Positions 48,838 through 57,640 of a DNA stretch of 64,000 nt are shown in pieces. The notes under the pieces were generated by a model. It searched no databases. It worked only from the letters and a program-made list of their open reading frames with translations, and was not told the origin of the DNA. A program made the translations under genes and the position numbers. Source of the DNA: Demequina zhanjiangensis (GTDB taxonomy: Bacteria > Actinomycetota > Actinomycetes > Actinomycetales > Demequinaceae); contig NZ_JAUHPV010000010.1 of NCBI RefSeq assembly GCF_030418315.1, positions 1 to 64,000 on the forward strand, given 5' to 3'. Within the stretch, counting starts at the first letter, position 1. Every line of letters begins with the position of its first letter.

Positions 48838-50226
48838 TCAGCCTTCGTGGGCGGCGAGAGCGATCGCCGCGGCGATCTCGGGGAAGCCTTCGACGAGCAG
48901 GCCAAGGCTGACGCGGATGTGGTCGCCCCGGTGGGGTCCGGGCTGGAGTCCACGGGGCTCGTCGTCTCCGCCCACCTGGAAGGCGCTGCCAAGGCTCACG
49001 CGGATGCCGTGCGCAGCAAGCGTGATCTGGGCGGCCTGCTCGTCGCGCACAGGCACCCACACGTTGAGGCCGTCGGCTGCGGACACTGTGACGCCGGCGG
49101 CGCGGAGGGCTGCGGCGAGCTCGCGCTGGCGGGTGAAGTAGGCGTAGCGGGCGCGTCGGACCGTGGCCTCGGCAGCGCGGTCCTCGAGCAGGTGGTGCAG
49201 GAGCGCCTGCGTCATCCGCGAGGTCCAGCCAGGACCGAGCACGCGGTGCCCGACGATGCGGTCGATCGCCCCCTGGGGTCCGCCGAGCGCGGCGATGCGC
49301 AGGTCCGGGCCATGGGACTTGGAGAAGCCGAGCAGGTGGAGCGTCCGGGAGGGCAGATGCTGGCCGAGGCTCACGGAGGGCGCGGCGGTGACGAGGGCGC
49401 TGTGGTCGTCCTCGATTACCACCGCGTCACGGCCGTAGCGGTGGCGGGTGAGCACGGCGGCCAGGTCTGCGGCGCGGCCGGCCGTGAGGGAGGCGCCGGT
49501 CGGGTTGTGGGCGCGCGGTTGCAGGACCACCGCGGCGGGCCGTGAGGACAGCGCGGCGTCGAGCGATTCGGGCAGCATGCCGTGCCTGTCCATCGTGGCG
49601 GGCACGGCCATCAGGTGCAGGTGCTCGAGCAGGTCGAGCAGCACGGGGAACGTCGGCGTCTCGACCACCACACGGTCGCCGAAGCGGGCGACGGTGCGCA
49701 GGGCGCGCTCCATGCCGTCCATCACCCCGTCGACGACGGTGAGCGCCTGCGGCTCGTACGGCCAGATGCGGCGCAGGGGGGCCTCGAGCTCGGGGATGAG
49801 CGGGGGCTGCAGGTAGGTGGCGACGTTCGCGTGGCGGGGCAGGGCGCGGTCGAGGCTGGCCTTGATGTCGGGCAGGAGCGCCGGGTCGGGCATGCCCGTG
49901 GCCAGGTCGATGCGGGGGAGCGTCCCCTCGGGTGAGGGCGCGCGGCCCGCGAGCCGGTGTGAGCGGGGCGTGAGCCAGGGCGTCGGCTGCTCGAGCACGA
50001 AGGTGCCGGCGCGTCCGCGGGCAGCGATGAGGCCCGCGGTGATGAGGCCGTGCCACGCGTTGCTGACCGTCGCGGGGCTGACGCCGAGCTCGGCGGCGAG
50101 CGCGCGGACCGTGGGGAGCCGGGTGCCGGGGGGCAGCTCTCCGGTGCGTATCAGCATGGACAGCGCTGCGGCGATGCCCTGCGGATTGGGCTCCTCGATC
50201 TCCCGGACCAACGTCCCGACGTCCAT
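48838..50226 (-). CDS. MocR/PdxR-type regulator with aminotransferase-like domain
   Basis: A 462-residue regulator: GntR winged helix at 5-75 (LPTVRALAAELGVSPATVSNAWHGL) joined to a fold-type I aminotransferase domain at 110-455. The PLP lysine is in LGFSKSHGPDLRIAAL, and PRAHNPTGASL carries the typical NPTG. MocR proteins often sense PLP adducts of amino compounds. It is divergent from the pyrimidine-catabolism operon, so the amino product beta-alanine (or 3-aminoisobutyrate) is a sensible effector, by inference. The ATG at 50226 is chosen by the start of the DNA-binding domain. Confidence 0.88.
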   Translation of the reverse strand: MDVGTLVREIEEPNPQGIAAALSMLIRTGELPPGTRLPTVRALAAELGVSPATVSNAWHGLITAGLIAARGRAGTFVLEQPTPWLTPRSHRLAGRAPSPEGTLPRIDLATGMPDPALLPDIKASLDRALPRHANVATYLQPPLIPELEAPLRRIWPYEPQALTVVDGVMDGMERALRTVARFGDRVVVETPTFPVLLDLLEHLHLMAVPATMDRHGMLPESLDAALSSRPAAVVLQPRAHNPTGASLTAGRAADLAAVLTRHRYGRDAVVIEDDHSALVTAAPSVSLGQHLPSRTLHLLGFSKSHGPDLRIAALGGPQGAIDRIVGHRVLGPGWTSRMTQALLHHLLEDRAAEATVRRARYAYFTRQRELAAALRAAGVTVSAADGLNVWVPVRDEQAAQITLAAHGIRVSLGSAFQVGGDDEPRGLQPGPHRGDHIRVSLGLLVEGFPEIAAAIALAAHEG

Positions 50227-50332
50227 GGCGGCAGCCCCCGGTCCGTGCTCATGTCGTGTCCCGTCCGTAACGAGACAGTCACGAAAGGAAACAGAGGAGA
50301 AATGTTCAAGCCTCACGATAACAGTCATTCGA

Positions 50333-50352
50333 GACGCCTCAGCGACGCCTCA
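50333..50352. promoter_or_regulatory. Tandem direct repeats before the pyrimidine operon
   Basis: GACGCCTCA occurs at 50333-50341 and 50344-50352, an 11-bp period, just upstream of the GAGGAG of the first gene. A second repeat, ACAGTCA, occurs at 50275 and 50321. MocR regulators usually bind direct repeats, so these are candidate operators. Confidence 0.5.
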
Positions 50353-50374
50353 ACGACATAGAGGAGCGAATGGA

Positions 50375-51223
50375 ATGACTGTCATCAAGGCAGCGATCAC
50401 CCAGACGACGTGGACCGGGGACAAGGAGTCCATGCTCGACAAGCACGAGCAGTTCGTGCGCGACGCCGCGGCCCAGGGCGCGGACGTCATCTGCTTCCAG
50501 GAGCTCTTCTACGGCCCCTACTTCGGGATCACCCAGGACAAGAAGTACTACCGCTACGCCGAGCCGGCCGACGGCCCGATCGTGCAGCGCTTCGCCGCGC
50601 TTGCGAAGGAGTTCTCGATGGTGATGATCCTCCCCATCTACGAGGAGGACATGACCGGGGTGTACTACAACACCGCCGTCGTGGTCGACGCGGACGGCAC
50701 CATCGTCGGCAAGTACCGCAAGAACCACATCCCCCACGTGGACAAGTTCTGGGAGAAGTTCTACTTCCGTCCCGGCAACATGGGCTACCCCGTCTTCGAC
50801 ACCGCCGTCGGCAAGGTCGGCGTCGTCATCTGCTACGACCGCCACTTCCCCGAGGGCTGGCGCGAGCTCGGACTCAACGGGGCCCACCTCGCGTTCAACC
50901 CCAACGCCACCAAGCCCGGCCTCTCCAACCGCCTGTGGGAGATCGAGCAGCCCGCCGCCGCCGTCGCCAACGGCTACTTCGTGCTCGCCCCCAACCGCGT
51001 GGGCCGCGAGGACAACGAGTACGGCGACGAGGCGGTCGACTTCTACGGCAAGTCGCAGATCGTCGACCCGCGCGGCAACTACGTGGGCGAGCTCGGCTCC
51101 GGCACTGACGAGGAGTTGATCGTCCGCGAGCTCGACATGGACCTCGTGCAGCAGATGCGCGACGACTGGCAGTTCTACCGCGACCGCCGCCCCGACAGCT
51201 ACGGCGAGATCGTCGCCCCGTAA
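50375..51223 (+). CDS. Nitrilase-superfamily amidohydrolase (N-carbamoyl-beta-alanine amidohydrolase-like)
   Basis: A 282-residue carbon-nitrogen hydrolase with the catalytic triad Glu43 (FQELFYGPYF), Lys116 (YRKNHIPH) and Cys153 (VICYDRHFPE). It resembles N-carbamoylputrescine amidase and beta-ureidopropionase. With the dihydropyrimidinase 28 bp downstream it should hydrolyse N-carbamoyl-beta-alanine to beta-alanine, CO2 and ammonia, the third step of reductive pyrimidine breakdown. GAGGAG precedes the ATG. First gene of a seven-gene operon. Confidence 0.88.
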   Translation: MTVIKAAITQTTWTGDKESMLDKHEQFVRDAAAQGADVICFQELFYGPYFGITQDKKYYRYAEPADGPIVQRFAALAKEFSMVMILPIYEEDMTGVYYNTAVVVDADGTIVGKYRKNHIPHVDKFWEKFYFRPGNMGYPVFDTAVGKVGVVICYDRHFPEGWRELGLNGAHLAFNPNATKPGLSNRLWEIEQPAAAVANGYFVLAPNRVGREDNEYGDEAVDFYGKSQIVDPRGNYVGELGSGTDEELIVRELDMDLVQQMRDDWQFYRDRRPDSYGEIVAP

Positions 51224-51251
51224 GGCATCAGGAACGAAGGGAGAGACCATC

Positions 51252-52688
51252 ATGGCCACCACACTCATCAAGGGCGGCACCGTCGTCTCGGCCACCGGCC
51301 GCGTCCTCGCCGACGTCCTCGTCGACGACCAGACCATCGTCGCCGTGCTCCAGCCCGGCTCCACGTCGCTCGGGCACGACCTCGCGTCCACCGTCGACCG
51401 CGTCATCGACGCCACCGGCAAGTACGTGATCCCCGGCGGAGTCGACGCTCACACCCACATGCAGCTCCCGTTCGGCGGCACCAACGCGTCCGACACGTTC
51501 GAGACCGGCACCAAGGCCGCCGCCTGGGGAGGCACGACCTCGATCATCGACTTCGCCGTCCAGAAGACCGGCGAGAAGGTCGAGGACGGCCTCGCCGCCT
51601 GGCACGAGCTCGCGAACGGCAACACGTTCGTCGACTACGGCTTCCACCAGATCATCGGCGGCGCCGACGCCGACGCGCTCGCCGCGCTTCCGAAGCTGGT
51701 GGACGAGGGCATCACCTCGTTCAAGATGTTCATGGCCTACCCGGGCGTCTTCCACTCCGACGACGCGCAGATCCTCAAGGCCATGCAGATCGCGGCGGAC
51801 ACCGGCCTGATGACGATGATGCACGCCGAGAACGGCCCGGTCATCGACGTCATCGCCGAGCAGCTCGTCGCCCAGGGCAAGACCGACCCGTACTACCACG
51901 GCGTCGCACGCGTGTGGCAGGCCGAGGAGGAGGCCACCCACCGCGCGATCATGCTGGGCAACATCACCGGTGCCCCGCTCTACGTGGTGCACGTGTCCGC
52001 CAAGCAGGCGCTCGCCCAGATCGCGACCGCCCGCGACGGCGGCCAGAACGTCTTCGCCGAGACCTGCCCTCAGTACCTCTACATGTCGCTCGAGGACCAC
52101 CTGGGCGCCACCTCCGAGGAGTGGGGCGCTTTCGAGGGTGCCAAGTACGTCTGCTCCACCCCCGTGCGCTCCAAGGAGGAGGAGCACCAGGACCACATGT
52201 GGAACGGCCTGCGCACCAACGACCTCCAGATGGTCTCCACCGACCACTGCCCCTTCTGCATGAAGGACCAGAAGGAGCTCGGACTCGGCGACTTCCGCAA
52301 GATCCCCAACGGCATCGGCTCTGTCGAGCACCGCATGGACCTGCTCTACCAAGGCGTCGTCACCGGTGAGATCACGCTCGAGCGCTGGGTCGAGATCACC
52401 TCGACCACGCCCGCCCGCATGTTCGGCATGTACGGCAAGAAGGGCGTCATCCAGCCCGGCGCCGACGCCGACATCGTCGTCTACGACCCCAACGGTCACA
52501 CCTCGATCGGCGTGGGCAAGACGCACCACATGAACATGGACCACTCCGCCTGGGAGGGCTGGGAGATCGACGGCCACGTGGACGTCGTCATGTCGCGCGG
52601 CAGCGTGCTCGTCGAGAACGACACGTTCCTCGGCACCAAGGGCCACGGCTCGTTCGTCAAGCGCGGCCTGTCCCAGTACCTCATCTAG
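51252..52688 (+). CDS. hydA: Dihydropyrimidinase (D-hydantoinase)
   Basis: A 478-residue amidohydrolase that opens 5,6-dihydrouracil or dihydrothymine to the N-carbamoyl-beta-amino acid. The binuclear metal site is visible: His67 and His69 in DAHTHMQ, the carbamylated Lys158 in SFKMFMAYPG, and VVHVSA and STDHCPF farther on. GGGAGAG precedes the ATG. Length and the C-terminal RGSVLVENDTFLG are normal. It is the second step of the pathway; the first step, ring reduction, has no classical enzyme in this operon. Confidence 0.95.
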   Translation: MATTLIKGGTVVSATGRVLADVLVDDQTIVAVLQPGSTSLGHDLASTVDRVIDATGKYVIPGGVDAHTHMQLPFGGTNASDTFETGTKAAAWGGTTSIIDFAVQKTGEKVEDGLAAWHELANGNTFVDYGFHQIIGGADADALAALPKLVDEGITSFKMFMAYPGVFHSDDAQILKAMQIAADTGLMTMMHAENGPVIDVIAEQLVAQGKTDPYYHGVARVWQAEEEATHRAIMLGNITGAPLYVVHVSAKQALAQIATARDGGQNVFAETCPQYLYMSLEDHLGATSEEWGAFEGAKYVCSTPVRSKEEEHQDHMWNGLRTNDLQMVSTDHCPFCMKDQKELGLGDFRKIPNGIGSVEHRMDLLYQGVVTGEITLERWVEITSTTPARMFGMYGKKGVIQPGADADIVVYDPNGHTSIGVGKTHHMNMDHSAWEGWEIDGHVDVVMSRGSVLVENDTFLGTKGHGSFVKRGLSQYLI

Positions 52689-52732
52689 CCGCGCCCCGCC
52701 CGGCCTCACCCTTCCCCCGAGAGGAAAGACCC

Positions 52733-53749
52733 ATGGACTTCGGAGTGGTCGTCCAGACCGATCCGCCCGCGCAGCGCACGGTGGCGCTCGCGAAGAGGGC
52801 AGAGGAGCACGGCTTCGGCTTCTTCTGGACCTTCGACTCGCACCTGCTGTGGCAGGAGCCGTACGTCATCTACAGCGCGATCCTCGCCGAGACCGACCGC
52901 ATCAAGGTCGGCCCCTACGTCACCAACCCGGCGACCCGCGACTGGACCGTCACCGCATCCACCTTCGCGACGCTCAACGAGATGTACGGCAACCGGACCG
53001 TGTGCGGCATCGGCCGCGGCGACTCCGCCGTCCGCGTCCTCAACGGCAAGCCCGTCACCGTCAAGGAGATGCGCAAGTCGATCGAGGTGATCCGCGAGCT
53101 CGCCAACCGTCGTCCGGTGGAGCACAACGGTGCGACGCTGCAGTTCCCGTGGGCCAGGACCTCCGAGCTCGAGGTGTGGGTCGCGGGCTACGGGCCGCTC
53201 GCGCTCAAGGCGGCAGGAGAGGTCGGCGACGGCTTCATCCTCCAGTGCGCCGACGTCGACATCGCCAAGTGGATGATCGAGACCGTCAAGACCAACGCCT
53301 CCAACGCGGGCAAGGACCCTGACAGCCTCGAGTTCTGCATCTCCGGACCCATGTACATCGGCGACGACTGGGAGCACATGCGCGAGCAGTGCCGCTGGTT
53401 CGGCGGCATGGTCGGCAACCACGTGGCCGACATCGTCGAGAAGTACGGCAAGGGAGACCACATCCCCGACGTCCTCGCCGACTACATCGCCGAGCGCAAG
53501 GGCTACGACTACAACGAGCACGGCCGCGCAGGGAACTCGCACGCCGAGTTCGTGCCGGACGACATCGTCGACCGCTTCTGCGTGCTCGGCACCGCCGACC
53601 AGCACATCGAGAAGCTCGAGGCGCTCAAGGCCGTCGGCGTCACGCAGTTCGCGGGCTACCTCCAGCACGACAACAAGGAGGAGACCCTCCGCGTGTACGG
53701 CGAGAAGGTCATCCCCGCGCTGTCCGACTCCATCACGGCGAAGAGCTGA
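52733..53749 (+). CDS. F420-dependent-type LLM oxidoreductase (TIGR03842 type) in the pyrimidine operon
   Basis: A 338-residue luciferase-like flavin/F420 enzyme. The start MDFGVVVQTDPPAQRTVALAK, FFWTFDSHLLWQEPYVIYS, GPYVTNPATRDWTVTAS and GIGRGDSAVR match the TIGR03842 subgroup as I remember it, which often lies beside hydantoinase genes. GAGGAAAG precedes the ATG. It sits 44 bp after the dihydropyrimidinase and ahead of the transporter, in the place where a pyrimidine reductase would be expected. A role as F420H2-dependent reductase of uracil/thymine is inference; RutA shows that LLM enzymes can act on pyrimidine rings. Confidence 0.85.
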   Translation: MDFGVVVQTDPPAQRTVALAKRAEEHGFGFFWTFDSHLLWQEPYVIYSAILAETDRIKVGPYVTNPATRDWTVTASTFATLNEMYGNRTVCGIGRGDSAVRVLNGKPVTVKEMRKSIEVIRELANRRPVEHNGATLQFPWARTSELEVWVAGYGPLALKAAGEVGDGFILQCADVDIAKWMIETVKTNASNAGKDPDSLEFCISGPMYIGDDWEHMREQCRWFGGMVGNHVADIVEKYGKGDHIPDVLADYIAERKGYDYNEHGRAGNSHAEFVPDDIVDRFCVLGTADQHIEKLEALKAVGVTQFAGYLQHDNKEETLRVYGEKVIPALSDSITAKS

Positions 53750-53763
53750 GCGGGGGAGCGACG

Positions 53764-54636
53764 ATGTCCAAGCGTGCGGCAGCGGTCCTGTGGGGGATCG
53801 CAGGAGTCATCGCCGCGCTCGCGATCTGGGAGATCTACAAGGCTCTCGGACCCGACGAGGGCGTGGTGATCGGCGACGTCACCGTGCTGCCGCGCACCAC
53901 CGACATCGCCATGCCGCACACCTGGGACGTCCTCGCCCGCCTCTTCGAACCCGTGACCCGCGCCGCCGGGGCCGACGTGCTGTGGTGGGCGGTCCTCCAG
54001 GCCGCCGCCTTCTCGCTCGGCATCGCGGCGCTCGGATGGCTCATCGGCGTCACCTTCGGGCTGGGCATCGCGCTGCTGATGCAGCGGTGGATCACGGCCG
54101 AGTCCGCGATCCTGCCGTGGGTCGTGCTCAGCCAGACCGTGCCGCTCATCGCCATCGCTCCGCTCGTCCGACGCTGGGGCTCCGAGATCACGATCGGCTC
54201 CTTCCAGTGGGAGAACTGGATGTCCGTCGCCGTCATCGCGTCGTACCTCGCGTTCTTCCCCGTCGCCGTCAGCGCGCTGCGCGGGCTCAAGTCGCCTCCC
54301 AGCGCCGACACCGACCTGTTCCGCGCCTACTCCGCCTCCTGGTGGACCACCCTGCGCAAGCTCCGCCTGCCGTCGTCAGTGCCGTACCTCATCCCCGCGC
54401 TCCGGCTCGCCGCCGCGAACGCCGTGGTCGGCACCGTCGTCGCCGAGGTCTCCATCGGCCTCGGCGGAGGAATCGGCCGCATGATCATCGAGTTCGCCGC
54501 CACCGCGAGCGGCGACCCCGCCAAGACCTACGCACCCATTCTCGGCGCAGTGCTGATCGGACTCGTCTCGGCGGGCCTCGTGGCGCTCATCGGCGTGGGA
54601 CTCAGGCGCTACACGAGAGGAGGGGCTCCGGCATGA
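53764..54636 (+). CDS. ABC transporter permease (SsuC/TauC type)
   Basis: A 290-residue permease with about six membrane segments of the nitrate/sulfonate/taurine/pyrimidine-type family; the EAA-like loop is SASWWTTLRKLRLPSSVPYLIPALRLAAANA. GGGGGAGCG precedes the ATG. It overlaps the ATPase gene by 4 bp (ATGA). It probably pairs with the second permease of this operon to import a pyrimidine or related N-heterocycle. Confidence 0.88.
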   Translation: MSKRAAAVLWGIAGVIAALAIWEIYKALGPDEGVVIGDVTVLPRTTDIAMPHTWDVLARLFEPVTRAAGADVLWWAVLQAAAFSLGIAALGWLIGVTFGLGIALLMQRWITAESAILPWVVLSQTVPLIAIAPLVRRWGSEITIGSFQWENWMSVAVIASYLAFFPVAVSALRGLKSPPSADTDLFRAYSASWWTTLRKLRLPSSVPYLIPALRLAAANAVVGTVVAEVSIGLGGGIGRMIIEFAATASGDPAKTYAPILGAVLIGLVSAGLVALIGVGLRRYTRGGAPA

Positions 54637-55439
54637 CCGCCAAGCCCGTCGCCGTCACCGTCACGAACGTCGACAAGATCTTCCGCTCCCGCAAGGGCGC
54701 TGAGGTTCACGCGCTCTCCGACGTCAGCCTCGAGGTCGCCGCAGGCGAGTTCATCTCGCTCATCGGCCCCTCCGGCTGCGGCAAGTCCACCCTCATGCGC
54801 CTCGTCGCCGACCTCGACGGCATCACGTCCGGTGAGATCACCGTCTTCGGCAAGACCCCGGAGAAGGCGCGCAAGGACCAGGACTACGGCATCGCCTTCC
54901 AGCAGGCCGGCCTGCTGCCCTGGCGGAGCGTCCGCGCGAACATCGAGCTGCCGCTCGAGATTCACGGCTGGGAGCCCCGCGACCGCAAGGAGCGCTCCGA
55001 CGAGCTGCTCGAGCTGATCGGTCTCGCCGACTTCGCCGACCACAAGCCGGACCAGCTCTCCGGCGGCATGAAGCAGCGCGTCGCGATCGCCCGTTCGCTC
55101 GCCGAGCGGCCGCGTCTGCTGCTCATGGACGAGCCGTTCGGCGCGCTCGACGAGATCACGCGCGAGCACATGCAGAACGAGCTCGTGGCCCTGTGCCAGG
55201 AGACCGGAGCGGCCGTCATCTTCGTCACGCACTCGATCCCCGAGGCAGTGTTCCTGTCCGACCGCGTCGTCGTCATGTCGCCCCGGCCCGGACGCATCAC
55301 CGAGGTGATCGACCTGGACTTCTCCAGCCGCGACGAGGAGCTGCGCGAGGACGCCGCCTTCTACGAGGGCGTCACCGCAGTCCGCAACGCCCTGCACGGC
55401 GGCGAGACCGCCGGCGCCCGAGGGGTGGAGAACCGATGA
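54633..55439 (+). CDS. ABC transporter ATPase (SsuB/TauB type)
   Basis: A 268-residue ATPase with Walker A GPSGCGKST, Q-loop AFQQAGLLPW, signature LSGGMKQRV, Walker B LLLMDEPFGALDE and switch His in FVTHSIPEAVFLSDRV, all typical of SsuB/TauB. Both ends overlap neighbours by 4 bp (ATGA), so permease, ATPase and permease are translated as a unit. Confidence 0.92.
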   Translation: MTAKPVAVTVTNVDKIFRSRKGAEVHALSDVSLEVAAGEFISLIGPSGCGKSTLMRLVADLDGITSGEITVFGKTPEKARKDQDYGIAFQQAGLLPWRSVRANIELPLEIHGWEPRDRKERSDELLELIGLADFADHKPDQLSGGMKQRVAIARSLAERPRLLLMDEPFGALDEITREHMQNELVALCQETGAAVIFVTHSIPEAVFLSDRVVVMSPRPGRITEVIDLDFSSRDEELREDAAFYEGVTAVRNALHGGETAGARGVENR

Positions 55440-56203
55440 ACGCAGGCTCGACCGCACGCACGCTCCTGGCCCCCGTGGTCCTGGGGGCGGCAGCGATCGC
55501 GCTCTGGCAGCTGCTCGTCGTCGCCTTCCAGGTCGAGCCGTTCCTGGTGCCCAGCCCGTCGGGCATCGCCGGCGCGTTCGCCGACACCGCGTCGGGGATC
55601 ATGGAGGCGAGCCTCGCGACCGGCCTCAACGCCCTGATCGGCCTGCTGATCGGCGCCGTCCTCGGCATCTTCGTCGCCATCATCGCGAACGCCCTCACCT
55701 TCCTGGACCGCATGCTCGTGCCGCTCGTCGCGGCGCTTGCCGTGATCCCGATCGTCGCTCTCGCGCCGATCTTCTACGCCATGTTCGGCGCCGCCGCCGA
55801 GACAGGGCGCCAGCTCGTCGCCGCCGTCGCGGTGTTCGTGCCGATGTACCTCAACACCCTGCACGGCCTCCGCCAGGTGGAGCCCGTGCACCGCGACCTC
55901 ATGCGCTCGTACGCTGCGACGAAGGAGCAGACGAACCGCATGCTTCTCATCCCAGGGGCCATCCCCTACGTCCTCACGGGGCTCAAGATCGGGTCCTCGC
56001 TCGCCGTCATCTCCGCGCTCATCGCCGAGTACTTCGGAGGGCCCGCCAAGGGTCTCGGACGTGCGATCACCTCGTCGGCCGCCGCCAGCAACTACACCGT
56101 CGCCTGGGCCTACGTGCTCGGCGCGGTGCTGCTCGGCACGGTCTTCTACGGCGTCACCGCCGCACTTGAGAGCTTCTCGCACCGTCACAGGAGCGGGACA
56201 TAG
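55436..56203 (+). CDS. ABC transporter permease (SsuC/TauC type), second copy
   Basis: A 255-residue permease with about six membrane segments and the loop MRSYAATKEQTNRMLLIPGAIPYVLTGLKIGSSLAV, typical of BPD_transp_1 subunits. It differs clearly from the first permease, so the transporter is probably a heterodimer. It overlaps the ATPase gene by 4 bp. Confidence 0.9.
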   Translation: MNAGSTARTLLAPVVLGAAAIALWQLLVVAFQVEPFLVPSPSGIAGAFADTASGIMEASLATGLNALIGLLIGAVLGIFVAIIANALTFLDRMLVPLVAALAVIPIVALAPIFYAMFGAAAETGRQLVAAVAVFVPMYLNTLHGLRQVEPVHRDLMRSYAATKEQTNRMLLIPGAIPYVLTGLKIGSSLAVISALIAEYFGGPAKGLGRAITSSAAASNYTVAWAYVLGAVLLGTVFYGVTAALESFSHRHRSGT

Positions 56204-56253
56204 GCCCCCGGCGCACGACGGGGGTCCCGACAGGGGAGAACAGGGAGAGAACC

Positions 56254-57438
56254 ATGGTTCAGATGGCACGACGCGGACGCCGCGTCATGGCCGGAGCGGC
56301 GCTGGCGGTCGCTGGCACGCTCACGCTCGCCGCTTGCTCGGGCGACACCGAGGCCTCGGAGCCCGAGGGCACGTCGTCCGACGCGCCGGCGGCCGAGGAG
56401 CTGACGCCGGTCTCGGTGCAGCTGCAGTGGCTGACGCAGGCGCAGTTCGCCTGCTACTACTCGGCGCTCGACCAGGGCTACTACGAGGAGGCGGGGCTCG
56501 ACGTCACGATCCTCCCGGGTGCGGTGGACATCGTCCCGATCGACGTCCTGACCTCCGGTGGCGCCGACTTCGCGATCTCGTGGGTCCCGAAGGTGCTCGG
56601 CGCCGTCGAGCAGGGCGCGGCCGTCACCAACGTCGCGCAGATCTTCGAGCGCTCGGGCACGCTTCAGGTCGCGTTCGCCGACTCGGGCATCACCTCGGCG
56701 GCCGACTTCGCGGGCAAGAGCATCGGCTCGTGGGGCTACGGCAACGAGTGGGAGCTGATCGCCGGCATGCAGGCCAACGGTGTCACGCTCGACGACCTGG
56801 CCGGCGGCTCGACCGTGCAGCAGGCGTTCGACATGAACGCCTTCATCGCGGGCGACATCGACGCGGCGCAGGCGATGACCTACAACGAGTACGCGCAGGT
56901 CCTCGAGACGATCAACCCGGAGACCGGCGAGCTCTACACCGAGGACGACCTGGTCGTCATCGACTGGAACGACGAGGGCAGCGCCATGCTGCAGGACGCC
57001 ATCTGGGCCGACGCGGACCGCCTGGCCTCCGAGCCCGCCTACGAGGAGGCCACCACGGCGTTCATCAAGGGCACCATCGAGGGCTGCGTCTTCGCGAAGG
57101 ACGACCCGCAGGCCGCGGCCGACATCGTCACCGCCGCAGGCTCGACGCTCGGCACCTCGCACCAGCTGTGGATGGCCAACGAGGTCAACAAGCTGATCTT
57201 CCCGTCCACCTCGGGCGTGGGTCACATCAACGAGGACCAGTGGGACGCGACCGTCTCCATGTCGCTCGAGACGGTCAACCCTGAGGGTGCGACCATCATC
57301 ACCACCGAGCCGCCGGAGACCGCCTACACGAACGACTACGTGGACGCGGCCCTCGAGGAGCTCGAGGCCGAGGGCGTCGACGTGTTCGGCGCCGACTACG
57401 CACCGATCGAGGTCACCCTCAACGAGGGCGGCGAGTGA
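56254..57438 (+). CDS. ABC transporter binding lipoprotein (NMT1/THI5-like)
   Basis: A 394-residue lipoprotein with lipobox LAAC (Cys28) and the NMT1/THI5-like fold (VQLQWLTQAQFACYYSALDQGYYEEAGLDV). This fold binds pyrimidine-type compounds such as thiamine precursors, and the YxALDxGYYxExGLDV pattern is diagnostic. It is the last gene of the operon, ahead of a strong terminator. The ligand is likely uracil, thymine or a related pyrimidine, by context. AGGGAGAG precedes the ATG. Confidence 0.9.
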   Translation: MVQMARRGRRVMAGAALAVAGTLTLAACSGDTEASEPEGTSSDAPAAEELTPVSVQLQWLTQAQFACYYSALDQGYYEEAGLDVTILPGAVDIVPIDVLTSGGADFAISWVPKVLGAVEQGAAVTNVAQIFERSGTLQVAFADSGITSAADFAGKSIGSWGYGNEWELIAGMQANGVTLDDLAGGSTVQQAFDMNAFIAGDIDAAQAMTYNEYAQVLETINPETGELYTEDDLVVIDWNDEGSAMLQDAIWADADRLASEPAYEEATTAFIKGTIEGCVFAKDDPQAAADIVTAAGSTLGTSHQLWMANEVNKLIFPSTSGVGHINEDQWDATVSMSLETVNPEGATIITTEPPETAYTNDYVDAALEELEAEGVDVFGADYAPIEVTLNEGGE

Positions 57439-57498
57439 TCCGGACGCAGGTCTGAACCTGATCGGCCGACGGTCCTCCAAGGCCAGCCGATCTGAGCC

Positions 57499-57540
57499 GA
57501 GACGGGCGGGGCGATGCGCAGGCATCGTCCCGCCCGTCTC
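57499..57540 (+). terminator. Terminator of the pyrimidine operon
   Basis: GAGACGGGCGGGGCGATGC pairs with its complement over 19 bp with one mismatch, around GCAG, and is followed by TTGCGC. It lies 60 bp after the last stop codon. Confidence 0.85.
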
Positions 57541-57640
57541 TTGCGCTTGCGCCGCTCTCGTGGGTGCGCGCACGGCCACGTCTCCCGGCAGGAGGGTGTC
57601 GACGACGTATCGTGGCGACGACCAGACTGTGAGGAGCATC

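Noticed and set aside
46831-49545. A 904-codon plus-strand frame over the F420-0 importer genes
   Set aside because: Arg/Gly/His/Asp-rich antisense product with no motif; the minus-strand ABC genes are well supported.
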